DNA from: Parabacteroides distasonis
Lineage (GTDB): Bacteria > Bacteroidota > Bacteroidia > Bacteroidales > Tannerellaceae
DNA: 64,000 nt
Reading direction: 5' to 3'
Assembly: GCA_021531385.1 (NCBI GenBank)
Contig: JAFBIR010000002.1
Coordinates: 62,001 to 126,000 of the forward strand
Positions 36,084-44,961 of the stretch are shown here, in pieces. The position numbers were made by a program, and so were the translations under genes. The stretch's first letter is position 1, and every line of letters begins with the position of its first letter. The notes beneath the pieces are model-generated. The model was given only the letters and a program-made list of their open reading frames with translations. It was not told the origin of the DNA and ran no database searches.

Positions 36084-36099
36084 TGGCATAGCTTTTGTA
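36084..36099 (+). promoter_or_regulatory. Candidate sigma-54-like promoter for dnaK
   Basis: TGGCATA (36084-36090), four bases, then TTGTA (36095-36099) resembles the -24/-12 consensus TGGCACG-N4-TTGCA with correct spacing. The -12 C is replaced by T, as in the candidate in front of the ABC operon. The start would fall about 70 bp before dnaK. No exact TAnnTTTG element is present in the 246-bp gap. Confidence 0.35.
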
Positions 36100-36178
36100 T
36101 ATACTATGGCGAATCCGTTGGAGACAGCGGAGAGAAGATAAGTAAAACGAATAAATAACAATTAAACATTATACAATC

Positions 36179-38104
36179 ATGGGAAAGATAATAGGAATTG
36201 ACTTAGGTACTACCAACTCTTGTGTAGCTGTCTTGGAGGGTAACGAACCCGTAGTTATAGCGAACAGTGAAGGTAAAAGAACTACACCGTCTATCGTGGC
36301 ATTCGTGGAGGGTGGCGAGCGTAAAGTTGGTGATCCAGCTAAACGTCAAGCTATCACAAACCCACAGAAGACGATTTTCTCTATCAAACGTTTCATGGGT
36401 GAGACCTATGATCAAGTTCAGAAAGAGATCGCACGTGTTCCTTATAAAGTAGTACGTGGCGACAACAATACACCGCGTGTCGATATCGACGGACGGCTTT
36501 ATACGCCGCAGGAGATCTCTGCGATGGTGCTTCAGAAGATGAAGAAGACCGCTGAGGATTACCTGGGGCAAGAGGTGACAGAGGCCGTCATCACCGTTCC
36601 GGCTTACTTTAGCGACGCACAGCGTCAGGCAACCAAAGAGGCTGGTGAGATCGCGGGCTTGAAAGTACGCCGTATCGTCAACGAGCCGACCGCCGCGTCT
36701 TTGGCTTACGGCTTGGATAAGACGAATAAAGATATGAAGATCGCCGTATTCGACTTAGGTGGTGGTACGTTTGATATCTCTATCTTGGAGCTGGGCGACG
36801 GTGTGTTTGAGGTGAAATCAACCAACGGCGACACACACCTGGGCGGTGATGATTTCGACCATGTCATCATCGACTGGTTGGCCGAGGAGTTCTTGAGCGA
36901 CGAGGGCGTTGACCTGCGTAAGGATCCGATGGCTTTGCAACGCTTGAAAGAGGCCGCTGAGAAGGCGAAGATCGAGCTGTCAAGCACCACCAGCACAGAG
37001 ATCAACTTGCCGTATATCATGCCGGTAAATGGTGTGCCCAAGCACTTGGTTAAGACCTTGACTCGTGCGAAATTCGAGCAGCTGTGCGATCATTTGATCC
37101 AGGCTTGTATCGAGCCGTGCCGTCAGGCTTTGAAAGACGCCAGCTTGAGCACTTCTGACATCGACGAGGTGATCTTGGTAGGTGGTTCAACACGTATCCC
37201 GGCTGTTCAGGCCATCGTTGAGAAGTTCTTCGGCAAGGCCCCGTCAAAGGGTGTGAACCCGGATGAGGTGGTAGCCGTAGGTGCCGCGATCCAGGGTGGC
37301 GTATTGACCGGTGAGGTGAAAGATGTCCTCTTGTTGGATGTCACTCCGTTGTCATTGGGTATCGAAACAATGGGTGGTGTGATGACGAAATTGATCGAGG
37401 CGAACACCACGATCCCGACCAAGAAGTCTGAGACCTTTACCACTGCCGTAGATAACCAGCCCTCTGTGGAGATCCACGTCTTGCAGGGTGAGCGTTCTTT
37501 GGCGAAAGACAATAAGTCTATCGGCCGCTTCCACCTCGATGGCATTCCTGCCGCGCAGCGTGGTGTACCTCAGATCGAGGTAACGTTCGATATCGACGCA
37601 AACGGTATCTTGAATGTATCCGCTAAAGACAAGGGCACAGGCAAGGTGCAGAGCATCCGTATCGAGGCTTCCAGCGGTTTGAGCGAGGATGAGGTTAAGC
37701 GCATGAAAGCGGAGGCTGCCGCTAATGCCGAGGCTGATAAGAAGGAGAAGGAGCGCATCGACAAGCTCAATCAGGCGGATAGCATGATCTTCCAGACGGA
37801 GAAACAGCTGAAAGAGTTAGGCGACAAATTGCCGGCTAACAAGAAATCACAAATCGAGGCAGCCTTGGGCAAGCTGAAAGAGGCACACAAGGCACAAGAC
37901 ATCGCGGCGGTTGAGGCAGCGATGAATGAGCTGAACAGTGTCTTCCAGGCAGCGAGCCAAGAGATGTACAATGCGCAGGGCGGTGCGCAAGGTGGCGCGC
38001 AGGCAGGTCCTAACTTCGGCGGTCAGCAAGCCGGTGGCAATGCCAACAACGGCAACAAGGGCCAAGACAATGTAACTGATGTGGATTTTGAGGAGGTCAA
38101 ATAA
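36179..38104 (+). CDS. dnaK: Molecular chaperone DnaK (Hsp70)
   Basis: DnaK is the ATP-dependent chaperone that folds nascent and stress-damaged proteins with DnaJ and GrpE. In 641 residues, the nucleotide-binding domain carries [14 protein letters not shown] (4-17), [10 protein letters not shown] near residue 190 and [13 protein letters not shown] near 330. The substrate-binding domain follows, then a Gly/Gln/Ala-rich tail ending DFEEVK. dnaJ and grpE are not adjacent. It has a long 5' leader, strong codon bias and a strong terminator. Confidence 0.98.
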   Translation: MGKIIGIDLGTTNSCVAVLEGNEPVVIANSEGKRTTPSIVAFVEGGERKVGDPAKRQAITNPQKTIFSIKRFMGETYDQVQKEIARVPYKVVRGDNNTPRVDIDGRLYTPQEISAMVLQKMKKTAEDYLGQEVTEAVITVPAYFSDAQRQATKEAGEIAGLKVRRIVNEPTAASLAYGLDKTNKDMKIAVFDLGGGTFDISILELGDGVFEVKSTNGDTHLGGDDFDHVIIDWLAEEFLSDEGVDLRKDPMALQRLKEAAEKAKIELSSTTSTEINLPYIMPVNGVPKHLVKTLTRAKFEQLCDHLIQACIEPCRQALKDASLSTSDIDEVILVGGSTRIPAVQAIVEKFFGKAPSKGVNPDEVVAVGAAIQGGVLTGEVKDVLLLDVTPLSLGIETMGGVMTKLIEANTTIPTKKSETFTTAVDNQPSVEIHVLQGERSLAKDNKSIGRFHLDGIPAAQRGVPQIEVTFDIDANGILNVSAKDKGTGKVQSIRIEASSGLSEDEVKRMKAEAAANAEADKKEKERIDKLNQADSMIFQTEKQLKELGDKLPANKKSQIEAALGKLKEAHKAQDIAAVEAAMNELNSVFQAASQEMYNAQGGAQGGAQAGPNFGGQQAGGNANNGNKGQDNVTDVDFEEVK

Positions 38105-38133
38105 CCTCCCCTGAAGAGACTACTTTGGATAAG

Positions 38134-38177
38134 CGCCCCTCCTGGGAAAGCAGCAGCTTCTCGGGAGGGGCTTTTTT
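38134..38177 (+). terminator. dnaK terminator
   Basis: GCCCCTCC and GGAGGGGC form the base of a long imperfect stem followed by TTTTTT, 30 bases after the dnaK stop. Confidence 0.9.
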
Positions 38178-38206
38178 GTGTCTGTAGCCATAAGGCCACA
38201 ATCGCC

Positions 38207-38971
38207 TTAGCGCGTCTCCGGCAGATAGGCCCAGAAGCGTTGGGGCATGTGCTGCCGTTGCAAGCGGGGATTCAGCCGCTCTTTGATGGCGATGGATTGG
38301 AAATAGGCTTTCCACATCCGCTGGAAAAGGCGCTCATCCTTGTCCATGATGTCGGGGCTGAGCAGCCCATCCTTCAAGTGGCCCTCCGGATCGTTGAAGC
38401 GCACCTCCACAGTGTCCTTCCCGTCGTAGTAATAGCCATAGCTCCGCTTCAGGTCGTAGAGCAGCCAGCGTTGATCGGCGAAGCGGTCAGTGGCATAGGG
38501 AAGCACCAGGGGCAACACATTGTAGAGCGGAGCGACCGCCGCGAAATAGGTGCCATCCGCCGCCTTCTGGAAGCGAAAGAACTGCATCGTGCGCTCCCGC
38601 TCATTGTTCACCTTGCGCCACCATTTACTCACCGCCAATACATCCGGGTCACCGAAGTTCAACTCGATGGAGCGAGGCGCATCAATCGCCTTTCGGATAT
38701 AGCGGAAGAGCAGCGCGTCCACGCCCGGTTGCTCCGAGAGCCAGACGCAGGTCAACGCCGCGCAGGCCGAGGCGGAGATATGCCGGCCTAACCCTTTCCA
38801 CACCCGATCGGCCTTCACGGGATCGGTCACGACCGTCAGGGCCACCTCTCCAAACAGGGGCGCAGGCTCCTCCTCGCTGAGCAGCCCCTCCGGGAACTGC
38901 CGACGGGCATAGGCATCGAACACAGCGGTCAATAGCCCCTCAAACGTCTTGTCATACCGAAAATAGCGCAT
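38207..38971 (-). CDS. Putative DNA metabolism protein (TIGR03915/DUF4130-type), partner of the radical SAM gene
   Basis: The 254-residue protein has the look of the family called putative DNA repair/metabolism protein TIGR03915. The N-terminal part starts YFRYDKTFEGLLTAVFDAYARR, and the C-terminal DUF4130-type half has DPDVLAVSKWWRKVNNERERTMQFFRFQ and ends PQRFWAYLPETR. No biochemical function is established to my knowledge. It begins 19 bp after the radical SAM gene, and this two-gene pairing recurs across bacteria. It has no signal peptide or membrane segment, so it should be cytoplasmic. Confidence 0.85.
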   Translation of the reverse strand: MRYFRYDKTFEGLLTAVFDAYARRQFPEGLLSEEEPAPLFGEVALTVVTDPVKADRVWKGLGRHISASACAALTCVWLSEQPGVDALLFRYIRKAIDAPRSIELNFGDPDVLAVSKWWRKVNNERERTMQFFRFQKAADGTYFAAVAPLYNVLPLVLPYATDRFADQRWLLYDLKRSYGYYYDGKDTVEVRFNDPEGHLKDGLLSPDIMDKDERLFQRMWKAYFQSIAIKERLNPRLQRQHMPQRFWAYLPETR

Positions 38972-38990
38972 CCCTCCTATCCTCCTCGAT

Positions 38991-40253
38991 TCATACCTGG
39001 GGTTCGTCTGCGGCGAAGGGCAGGGAGAGTTGGCGACCCGCCTCCCCCGTGGTCAACAGCTGGCGCAGCCGGTCGGGACGGATCTCGTTGATCGTGCGAT
39101 TAGGAAGCTCCCGGCAGGTGATGAAATAGCGCGCCTTCTTCATCACCACCCCCATCTTCTTCAGCTGGTCGCTCCCCAAGGGGGCAAAGCGGCGGGAGGT
39201 CACGATCAGCGTCGCCGACTTCACGCCGATGCCGGGCACACGCAGCAGCCATTCATACTCCGCCCGGTTGACATCCACCGGGAAATGCTCCGGGTGGCGC
39301 AAGGCCCAAGCCAACTTGGGATCGACCTCTAAATCGAGATCAGGAAAGGCATCATCCACCAACTCATCCACGTTGAACTGATAGAACCGCAAGAGCCAGT
39401 CGGCCTGGTAGAGCCGATGCTCACGCACCAAGGGCGGGGTCTTCAAGGCGGGCAGACGATTGTCATAGCTATTCACGGGGACGAAGCCGGAGTAATAGAC
39501 CCGCTTCATGGAGGGACGCTGGTAGAGCGCAGAGGAGAGGCGCAGGATGGTCTGATCCGTGTCAGCTGTGGCTCCTACGATCATCTGCGTGCTTTGACCC
39601 GCCGGGGCGAAACGAGGGGCATACCGAAATTGCTTCCGCTCCTCGGCGCTGCGCAAGACCCCCTGCTGGATGAAGCGCATCGGGGTGAAGACGCTCTGGT
39701 AGCTCTTGTCGGGAGCCAGCGTGCGCAAACCCTGCTCATTGGGAATCTCGATGTTGACGCTCAGGCGGTCGGCATAGCGCCCCGCCTCATCCACCAGCTC
39801 CTGGCTGCATCCCGGTATGCTCTTCATGTGGATGTAGCCATTGAAGCGGTGCACGGTGCGCAGGTCTTTGACCACCCGCACCAACCGCTCCATCGTGTAA
39901 TCGGGATTGCGCACCACCCCGGAGCTGAGGAAAAGCCCCTCGATGTAGTTGCGGCGATAAAACTCGATGGTCAGTTCCACTAACTCGCTAACGGAGAAGG
40001 TAGCCCGGGGCAGGTCGTTGCTGCGGCGATTGATGCAATAGGCACAGTCGTAGATGCAATAGTTGGTCAGCATGATCTTCAAGAGCGAGATGCAGCGGCC
40101 ATCCGCGGCGAAGCTGTGGCAGATGCCCCAACCGGCTGCGCTGCCGATCTCCCCCGCCCTATGCTTGCGGGTCGTGCCGCTCGACGCACAAGAGACATCA
40201 TACTTGGCCGACTCGGCCAGGATCTTCAGTTTTTGTAATACCGCCTCATTCAT
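38991..40253 (-). CDS. Putative DNA modification/repair radical SAM protein (TIGR03916-type)
   Basis: I start at ATG 40253 (MNEAVLQKLK), because a TACCTTTG -7 element lies at 40279-40286 and would be inside the longer frame. In 420 residues the radical SAM cysteines are Cys66, Cys70 and Cys73 (CIYDCAYC). Extra conserved-looking cysteines (22, 45, 54) precede them and could hold another metal site. A helix-hairpin-helix (LLRVPGIGVKSATLIVTSRR, 336-355) near the C-terminus argues for nucleic acid binding. The reaction is unknown. It is transcribed with the DUF4130-type partner. Confidence 0.88.
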   Translation of the reverse strand: MNEAVLQKLKILAESAKYDVSCASSGTTRKHRAGEIGSAAGWGICHSFAADGRCISLLKIMLTNYCIYDCAYCINRRSNDLPRATFSVSELVELTIEFYRRNYIEGLFLSSGVVRNPDYTMERLVRVVKDLRTVHRFNGYIHMKSIPGCSQELVDEAGRYADRLSVNIEIPNEQGLRTLAPDKSYQSVFTPMRFIQQGVLRSAEERKQFRYAPRFAPAGQSTQMIVGATADTDQTILRLSSALYQRPSMKRVYYSGFVPVNSYDNRLPALKTPPLVREHRLYQADWLLRFYQFNVDELVDDAFPDLDLEVDPKLAWALRHPEHFPVDVNRAEYEWLLRVPGIGVKSATLIVTSRRFAPLGSDQLKKMGVVMKKARYFITCRELPNRTINEIRPDRLRQLLTTGEAGRQLSLPFAADEPQV

Positions 40254-40278
40254 CTGCTCACTCGTTGCTGTTGCCCCG

Positions 40279-40286
40279 CAAAGGTA
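40279..40286 (-). promoter_or_regulatory. -7 promoter element for the radical SAM/DUF4130 pair
   Basis: The minus strand reads TACCTTTG, matching TAnnTTTG, 25 bp before the chosen start. It fixes the start at 40253 rather than 40289. Confidence 0.65.
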
Positions 40287-40357
40287 CATAATTTTAAGCG
40301 CCCACCTTCACAGGCAGACGCTCTCTTCGTGTGTCTTCAGTTCTAAAACTGTACAAA

Positions 40358-40376
40358 GACGTCACAATGTGGCGTC
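40358..40376 (-). terminator. Terminator of the ABC transporter operon
   Basis: GACGCCAC-ATT-GTGACGTC on the minus strand forms an 8-bp stem (one G-U) followed by TTTG. It overlaps the last codons of the ATPase gene. Confidence 0.5.
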
Positions 40377-41096
40377 ACTAAGGATAGAATGATCGTTAAG
40401 CGGCTTATCACCTGCCGTGATCGCCACGATGCTACCGTCGAAGAGGTGGACGGTGCGGTGGGCATACTGTGCGTCCCGCTGCGAGTGCGTCACCATCACG
40501 ATGGCTGTCCCCTCCTGGTTCAGCTCCGTCAAGAGCCTCATCACCTCGATGCCGTTCTTGGAATCCAGGTTACCTGTCGGCTCATCGGCAAGGATCAACT
40601 TCGGGTTGGTGACCAACGCCCGGGCGATCGCCACACGCTGCTGCTGACCTCCGGAGAGCTGCTGGGGAAGGTGCTTGGCGCGATGCCCCATGTTCATACG
40701 GCTCAGCATCTCCTCCACTCGCTGTTTGCGCTCAGCCGCCGAGACATTCAGGTAGGTCAACGGCAACTCCACGTTCTCATAGACGTTCAGCTCGTCGATC
40801 AAGTTGAAGCTCTGGAAGACGAAGCCAATCTGTCCCTTGCGGATAGCATTGCGCTCCTTCTCGCGCAGGTTGGCCACCTCCTGTCCCATCAGGTGGTAGG
40901 AGCCCCTCGTCGGGTTGTCCAAGAGGCCTAAGATGTTCAGTAGTGTGGATTTGCCACAACCGGAAGGTCCCATGATGGCGACAAACTCCCCTTCGGAGAC
41001 TTCCATGTTGACGTTGCTCAAGGCAACGGTTTCTACTTCCGTCATACGGAAGATTCTCTCTATTTGTTTCAGTTCAATGATATTCGACATATTCAC
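40362..41096 (-). CDS. ABC transporter ATP-binding protein (MacB/LolD type)
   Basis: The 244-residue ATPase has Walker A GPSGCGKST (43-51), the Q-loop, the signature LSGGQQQRVAIAR and Walker B LILADEPTG. The sequence pattern is of the type VII (MacB/LolD/FtsE) exporters, which move lipoproteins, peptides or drugs or act as mechanotransducers. A second ATG six bases downstream (41090) is also possible. It follows the FtsX-like permease by 47 bp in a leftward operon next to a two-component system, so it probably energises that permease. Confidence 0.92.
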   Translation of the reverse strand: MNMSNIIELKQIERIFRMTEVETVALSNVNMEVSEGEFVAIMGPSGCGKSTLLNILGLLDNPTRGSYHLMGQEVANLREKERNAIRKGQIGFVFQSFNLIDELNVYENVELPLTYLNVSAAERKQRVEEMLSRMNMGHRAKHLPQQLSGGQQQRVAIARALVTNPKLILADEPTGNLDSKNGIEVMRLLTELNQEGTAIVMVTHSQRDAQYAHRTVHLFDGSIVAITAGDKPLNDHSILSDATL

Positions 41097-41143
41097 TTTT
41101 AAATTTTAAGTTTTGAATTTTGAGATTAATACACTCGGTTGCC

Positions 41144-43465
41144 TCATTCGTTCTTGAGGCTGACTGTCGGATTCTCGTTGGCGATGTGCCAGCTCTTCCA
41201 AAGCACACAACCCACAATCATCGCTAAGTTCACGATGGCCACCAAGCCGTAAGCCGCCCAGCTGACAGACACCTTCTCAGTGAAACTATCCACCCAAAGG
41301 GCATTCACATAGGCGGCAATGCCTACACCGACCAAGACGGAGGGCAGCGCTACCACCAAGACATCGCGGGTCAAAAGCCGCAGGATGTCTATCGCTTCCG
41401 CTCCATTCACCTTGCGGATCGCGATCTCCTTGCTGCGCCGTTGCACCTCATCTGCCGTGTAGCCAATCAGTCCCATCAGCATCACGAAGAACATCACGAT
41501 GCTCGCCACCGTCGCCGCATTGCGGAAGATGCGTACCGACTTGTAGAACTTCTCTTTCTTGGCCTCCAAGGATTGGAAGTTGATATACAGATCTGGATAG
41601 GCTGTCTGCATCTCCTGGTTCAGCTTCGCTAAGTTCTCGGCGAAGGGCTCTTTCAGCTTGACCGAAAGCGTGGGGCCTATTATATTCGGACCATACGTAA
41701 TGGCCACGAAGGGATAAGGAGGTTCGTAGAAGCCGCCGACCACAAAGTCCTTCATCACACCCACCACTTTGTAGGTCTCTCCATCGGCTTTGAATACCTT
41801 ACCGATAGCCTCGTTGCCCCATCGTTTCTTCTCCACGAAGGTCTCGTTCACTACAGCTTCATCCGGCTCTCGCATGGGTCGCCCCTCCAACAGAGTCATC
41901 CCCATCAGTGCAAAGTAGTTCTCCGAAAGTCGATCGTATTGTGTGTGCATATTGGATTGACTGCCATCTTCCACCACGGCACCACTATAACCGTCAAACG
42001 GGTCATTCAAGGAACCGGTAACCTCCTCCACATAGGGCAAATTCCGAAAGAAAACCCGGAGGTTGTCCGCCTCATTCGGTTGAGAGAAGAACTTCAACCA
42101 GGAATTGATGGCGATCCGCTCCGTCGAGAAGCCCATGTCCTTATTCATCACGTAGTGGTATTGCGCCGCCACCATCACCATCAAGCCACTGATAAAGGCC
42201 ACTCCGGCAAACTGCACACAGAGCAGCGGCCGCTTCCAGCCCTTCTTCCCCTCCGTATAGCGGCGGAACACCTGCGACACGGGTATTTGGGCAAACAGCC
42301 GACCAGGGATCACCCCACCGATCAAGAAGAGCAGTCCTACCGTAAGGGCTGGCACCCACATCCGCTCCCAAGCGAACAGATTCTCCAACGAGGTAGAGGC
42401 GGTCTCCTCCACGAAGTCTTGAAAATCATAGAGCAACACCCGCATAAAGAGTAAGGCCAAACTGATCAGAATAGCCGTTTCGAGCAGGAACATCCCGAAG
42501 ATGCGTGCGCTGCTGGCCCCACTGCATTTGTGTACACCGATCATCTTTGCCCGTCGGGAGAGCGAGGCGATGGCAATCAACGCATAGTTGAGAGCTGCGA
42601 TAAAGAGGATGGCGAAGCCCATGATCGAGAGGGTCGTACGCATCCGTTTTACCTCTGGATAGTTGCGATAGGTATCCCGCAGTGGAGCGACATAAATGAC
42701 CCAGTTCATCCCTTCTGGTAATTTGGAGAGGTATTTGGTATGGACCAGCTCGTCATAGCGTTGGTTGAGTCGCTCCACATCCACACCTGGCCGCAGGCGG
42801 GCATAGGAATAGTAGGAATCACCGCCCTTCCAAGAGTAGTTGCCCAGTTTCCGTGACCACATAGTCGGAAACGAAACCACCACCGCCGGATGGACCGTCG
42901 TGTTGTCAGGCACATCAGCGAAGATACCTCGCACCGTGAGGTCATAGCGTTGGTTATAGCTGATGTGCTGCCCGATCGGATCCTCCTCGCCAAAGATCCG
43001 CTTGGCGGTGGAGGCACTGAGGAAGGCTACATCCACCTGTTGCAGCTCGCTGACCGCATCGCCTCGCAGCACCTCGATACCCATCGTTTGGAAGAAGAGC
43101 GAATCAGCAATCAAGATATTCAGATCCGTGAAGCGTTTATCTCCCCGATAGAAGGGATCACTCCAACCACGAAAGGTACTGGTGGCTGCCTCTACCTCCT
43201 CCGGGAAGTTGGTCAGCAACGCCCCCGCCGTAGGCCCCATGTTCGTCTCAAATGTGCCCCTCCGCTCTCCACCAATCGTGAAAATCTCCCAAAACTGATA
43301 GATCCGGTCATACTCCTTGAAGCAGGTGTCAAAACTTTGTTCATACACCACTCGCGAGAAGAGCAGGATGCTCATCGCCAATCCCAATCCCAAGGAGATC
43401 ACCTTGATCAGGTTTCCGCCCTTGTCGCGTAGCAATAGCTTGAAAACATAATGTAATTGTTTCAT
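41144..43465 (-). CDS. ABC transporter permease, FtsX/MacB-like
   Basis: The 773-residue permease has one N-terminal membrane helix (about 20-40), a MacB-type periplasmic core domain (about 45-240), a three-helix block (about 285-430), a second periplasmic domain (about 440-640) and a C-terminal three-helix block (about 655-765). It is a duplicated FtsX layout common in Bacteroidetes. The cargo is unknown. It is the first gene of the operon and has a candidate sigma-54 promoter (43503-43518) and an activator-site array (43574-43612) upstream, which makes it the likely target of the adjoining NtrC-type regulator. Confidence 0.9.
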   Translation of the reverse strand: MKQLHYVFKLLLRDKGGNLIKVISLGLGLAMSILLFSRVVYEQSFDTCFKEYDRIYQFWEIFTIGGERRGTFETNMGPTAGALLTNFPEEVEAATSTFRGWSDPFYRGDKRFTDLNILIADSLFFQTMGIEVLRGDAVSELQQVDVAFLSASTAKRIFGEEDPIGQHISYNQRYDLTVRGIFADVPDNTTVHPAVVVSFPTMWSRKLGNYSWKGGDSYYSYARLRPGVDVERLNQRYDELVHTKYLSKLPEGMNWVIYVAPLRDTYRNYPEVKRMRTTLSIMGFAILFIAALNYALIAIASLSRRAKMIGVHKCSGASSARIFGMFLLETAILISLALLFMRVLLYDFQDFVEETASTSLENLFAWERMWVPALTVGLLFLIGGVIPGRLFAQIPVSQVFRRYTEGKKGWKRPLLCVQFAGVAFISGLMVMVAAQYHYVMNKDMGFSTERIAINSWLKFFSQPNEADNLRVFFRNLPYVEEVTGSLNDPFDGYSGAVVEDGSQSNMHTQYDRLSENYFALMGMTLLEGRPMREPDEAVVNETFVEKKRWGNEAIGKVFKADGETYKVVGVMKDFVVGGFYEPPYPFVAITYGPNIIGPTLSVKLKEPFAENLAKLNQEMQTAYPDLYINFQSLEAKKEKFYKSVRIFRNAATVASIVMFFVMLMGLIGYTADEVQRRSKEIAIRKVNGAEAIDILRLLTRDVLVVALPSVLVGVGIAAYVNALWVDSFTEKVSVSWAAYGLVAIVNLAMIVGCVLWKSWHIANENPTVSLKNE

Positions 43466-43502
43466 TCATCTAATGATTTTAAAGTTTATCTGTCAAAGAG
43501 CG

Positions 43503-43518
43503 TACTAAAACCGTGCCA
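43503..43518 (-). promoter_or_regulatory. Candidate sigma-54 promoter for the ABC operon
   Basis: The minus strand reads TGGCACG (43518-43512), four bases, TAGTA (43507-43503), compared with the consensus TGGCACG-N4-TTGCA. The -24 half is perfect, and the -12 half matches 3 of 5 with T in place of the usual C. The expected start is about 26 nt before the permease ATG. The sigma-54 activator encoded upstream supports it. Confidence 0.5.
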
Positions 43519-43573
43519 AAACCGTTAATGTATTCTCTTTCAGAAGAAACCGACTTTATCGTTCATCGCCGAG

Positions 43574-43612
43574 TGTCAAAAAAATAGACAGTGACTGTCT
43601 AAGAATTAGACA
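43574..43612. promoter_or_regulatory. Candidate upstream activator sites: four half-sites at 11-bp spacing
   Basis: TGTC (43574), TAGACA (43585), TGTCTA (43596) and TAGACA (43607) alternate in direction and are each 11 bp apart, one helical turn. The central pair is the perfect palindrome TAGACAGT-G-ACTGTCTA (43585-43601), and TGTCTAA-GAA-TTAGACA (43596-43612) overlaps it. The centre lies about 80 bp upstream of the -24 element, the usual distance for an NtrC-type enhancer. It overlaps the sensor kinase stop. Confidence 0.6.
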
Positions 43613-44961
43613 AACTTCATCCGGAAGGTGACGGGCGAGGCGGAGAGCAGCGTGAGGCTTCCCCCGGAGAGACGCATGAGCTGGCGGGAGAGACTCAGCC
43701 CAATGCCACTGCCCTCGGCCTTGGTCGTGAAGAAGGGGATAAAGAGGTTGGCAGCCTCCTCCGGTGGGATGGTGGGGCCATTGTTGGCAATCTCGATGTA
43801 GATGGCCTCTTGGCTGTCGGCATAGGCGCACACCCGTATCTCTCCCTGAGGCTGACCGATCAAGGCTTCCTCGGCGTTCTTCAGTAGGTTGGTCACCACC
43901 TGCGTGATCAGTGCCTCATCCGCATAGAGCAACAGGTCTTCCGGCTCCACCTGTAACCGAAAGGTGATCGAGGAGGCCGCATTGACCTGATGCTCGGCCA
44001 CCTTCAAGGCATGGGTCAGAAAGGGCTTCACGTAGAAGAGTGCGGGTTGCGGCGTCGGAATGCGGGTGAAGTGTCGGTAGTTCTCCACGAAGGTCAACAG
44101 ACCCTTGCTGCTGTGGCGGATGGCTTCCAACCCTTCGGGAATCTCCGCCGAATGGCACTCGGTGCGCACCAAGGGCAGCAAGGTTTCGCTGAGGGAGGCG
44201 ATTGGGGTGACGCTGTTCATGATCTCGTGCGTCAAGACCCGGATCAGTCGGATCCAGGTGTCCATCTCCCGCTCGTCTAACTCCGTATGAATATCGTTGA
44301 AGGTAAGGATGCGCCGGTGATTCCCTCGCAAGAAGATCTCGCTCACCCGCACCAGCAGTTGACGCTGCTCCTTCGGGAGATGGCAAGCGATTTGGAAGGT
44401 CTCTCCCGCCTGTGCCTCCCGCAAGCGTTGCACCAAGAGGGGATCATTCGCCTTCAGTTGATCCAGATGGGTCAGCACCTCCCGCTCCAAGAGGCGCAGG
44501 GCCTCGCGGTTGTATTGATAGATCGTCCCCTCATCGCCCACGACCAGCACGCCGGTGTGTACCGTCTCTAAGATCAGGGAGTAGTATTTCTCCTGTTGGA
44601 TGGTGTTCTGCTTCGCCTCAGCCAAGAGCGCACGGATGCGGTTGAGGTTTTGATGCAGCGAACGATCCGCAGCAGAGCCGGTCGTCTCGGGAAAACGAAA
44701 GGCGGTGTCGTCATTCTCGACCGCTTGTAGGAGCTGTTGGATCTGGCGGTCGGCACGTCGTTGCCGTTTAAGCAGATGCCAAACAATAAGCAGGCACAAG
44801 AGACATCCCAAAAGGAGCAGTTGTCCCCATCCCTTCCCCAAGTCATCGCTACCGATTGGAAGATAGGCAGCAAAGCCATACCCCACCATAGCCGCCACTA
44901 ACAGGGCAGCGGTCAGTAAGCAGCCTTGTGGCAACCGTTCGGAGAGATGATTAAAGGCCAT
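43606..44961 (-). CDS. Sensor histidine kinase (NtrB/ZraS-like)
   Basis: The 451-residue kinase has two membrane helices (about 14-34 and 46-64) with only a short loop between, so little periplasmic sensing surface. A HAMP-like/linker region follows, then a PAS-like domain (about 125-225) and a HisKA-type helix with the phospho-acceptor His245 in VLTHEIMNSVTP. The HATPase domain (about 340-451) has an N-box (NLLKNAEEAL) and GxG loops (TKAEGSGIGLSLS). Its start overlaps the response regulator stop by 11 bp. It probably phosphorylates that regulator. Confidence 0.93.
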   Translation of the reverse strand: MAFNHLSERLPQGCLLTAALLVAAMVGYGFAAYLPIGSDDLGKGWGQLLLLGCLLCLLIVWHLLKRQRRADRQIQQLLQAVENDDTAFRFPETTGSAADRSLHQNLNRIRALLAEAKQNTIQQEKYYSLILETVHTGVLVVGDEGTIYQYNREALRLLEREVLTHLDQLKANDPLLVQRLREAQAGETFQIACHLPKEQRQLLVRVSEIFLRGNHRRILTFNDIHTELDEREMDTWIRLIRVLTHEIMNSVTPIASLSETLLPLVRTECHSAEIPEGLEAIRHSSKGLLTFVENYRHFTRIPTPQPALFYVKPFLTHALKVAEHQVNAASSITFRLQVEPEDLLLYADEALITQVVTNLLKNAEEALIGQPQGEIRVCAYADSQEAIYIEIANNGPTIPPEEAANLFIPFFTTKAEGSGIGLSLSRQLMRLSGGSLTLLSASPVTFRMKFV

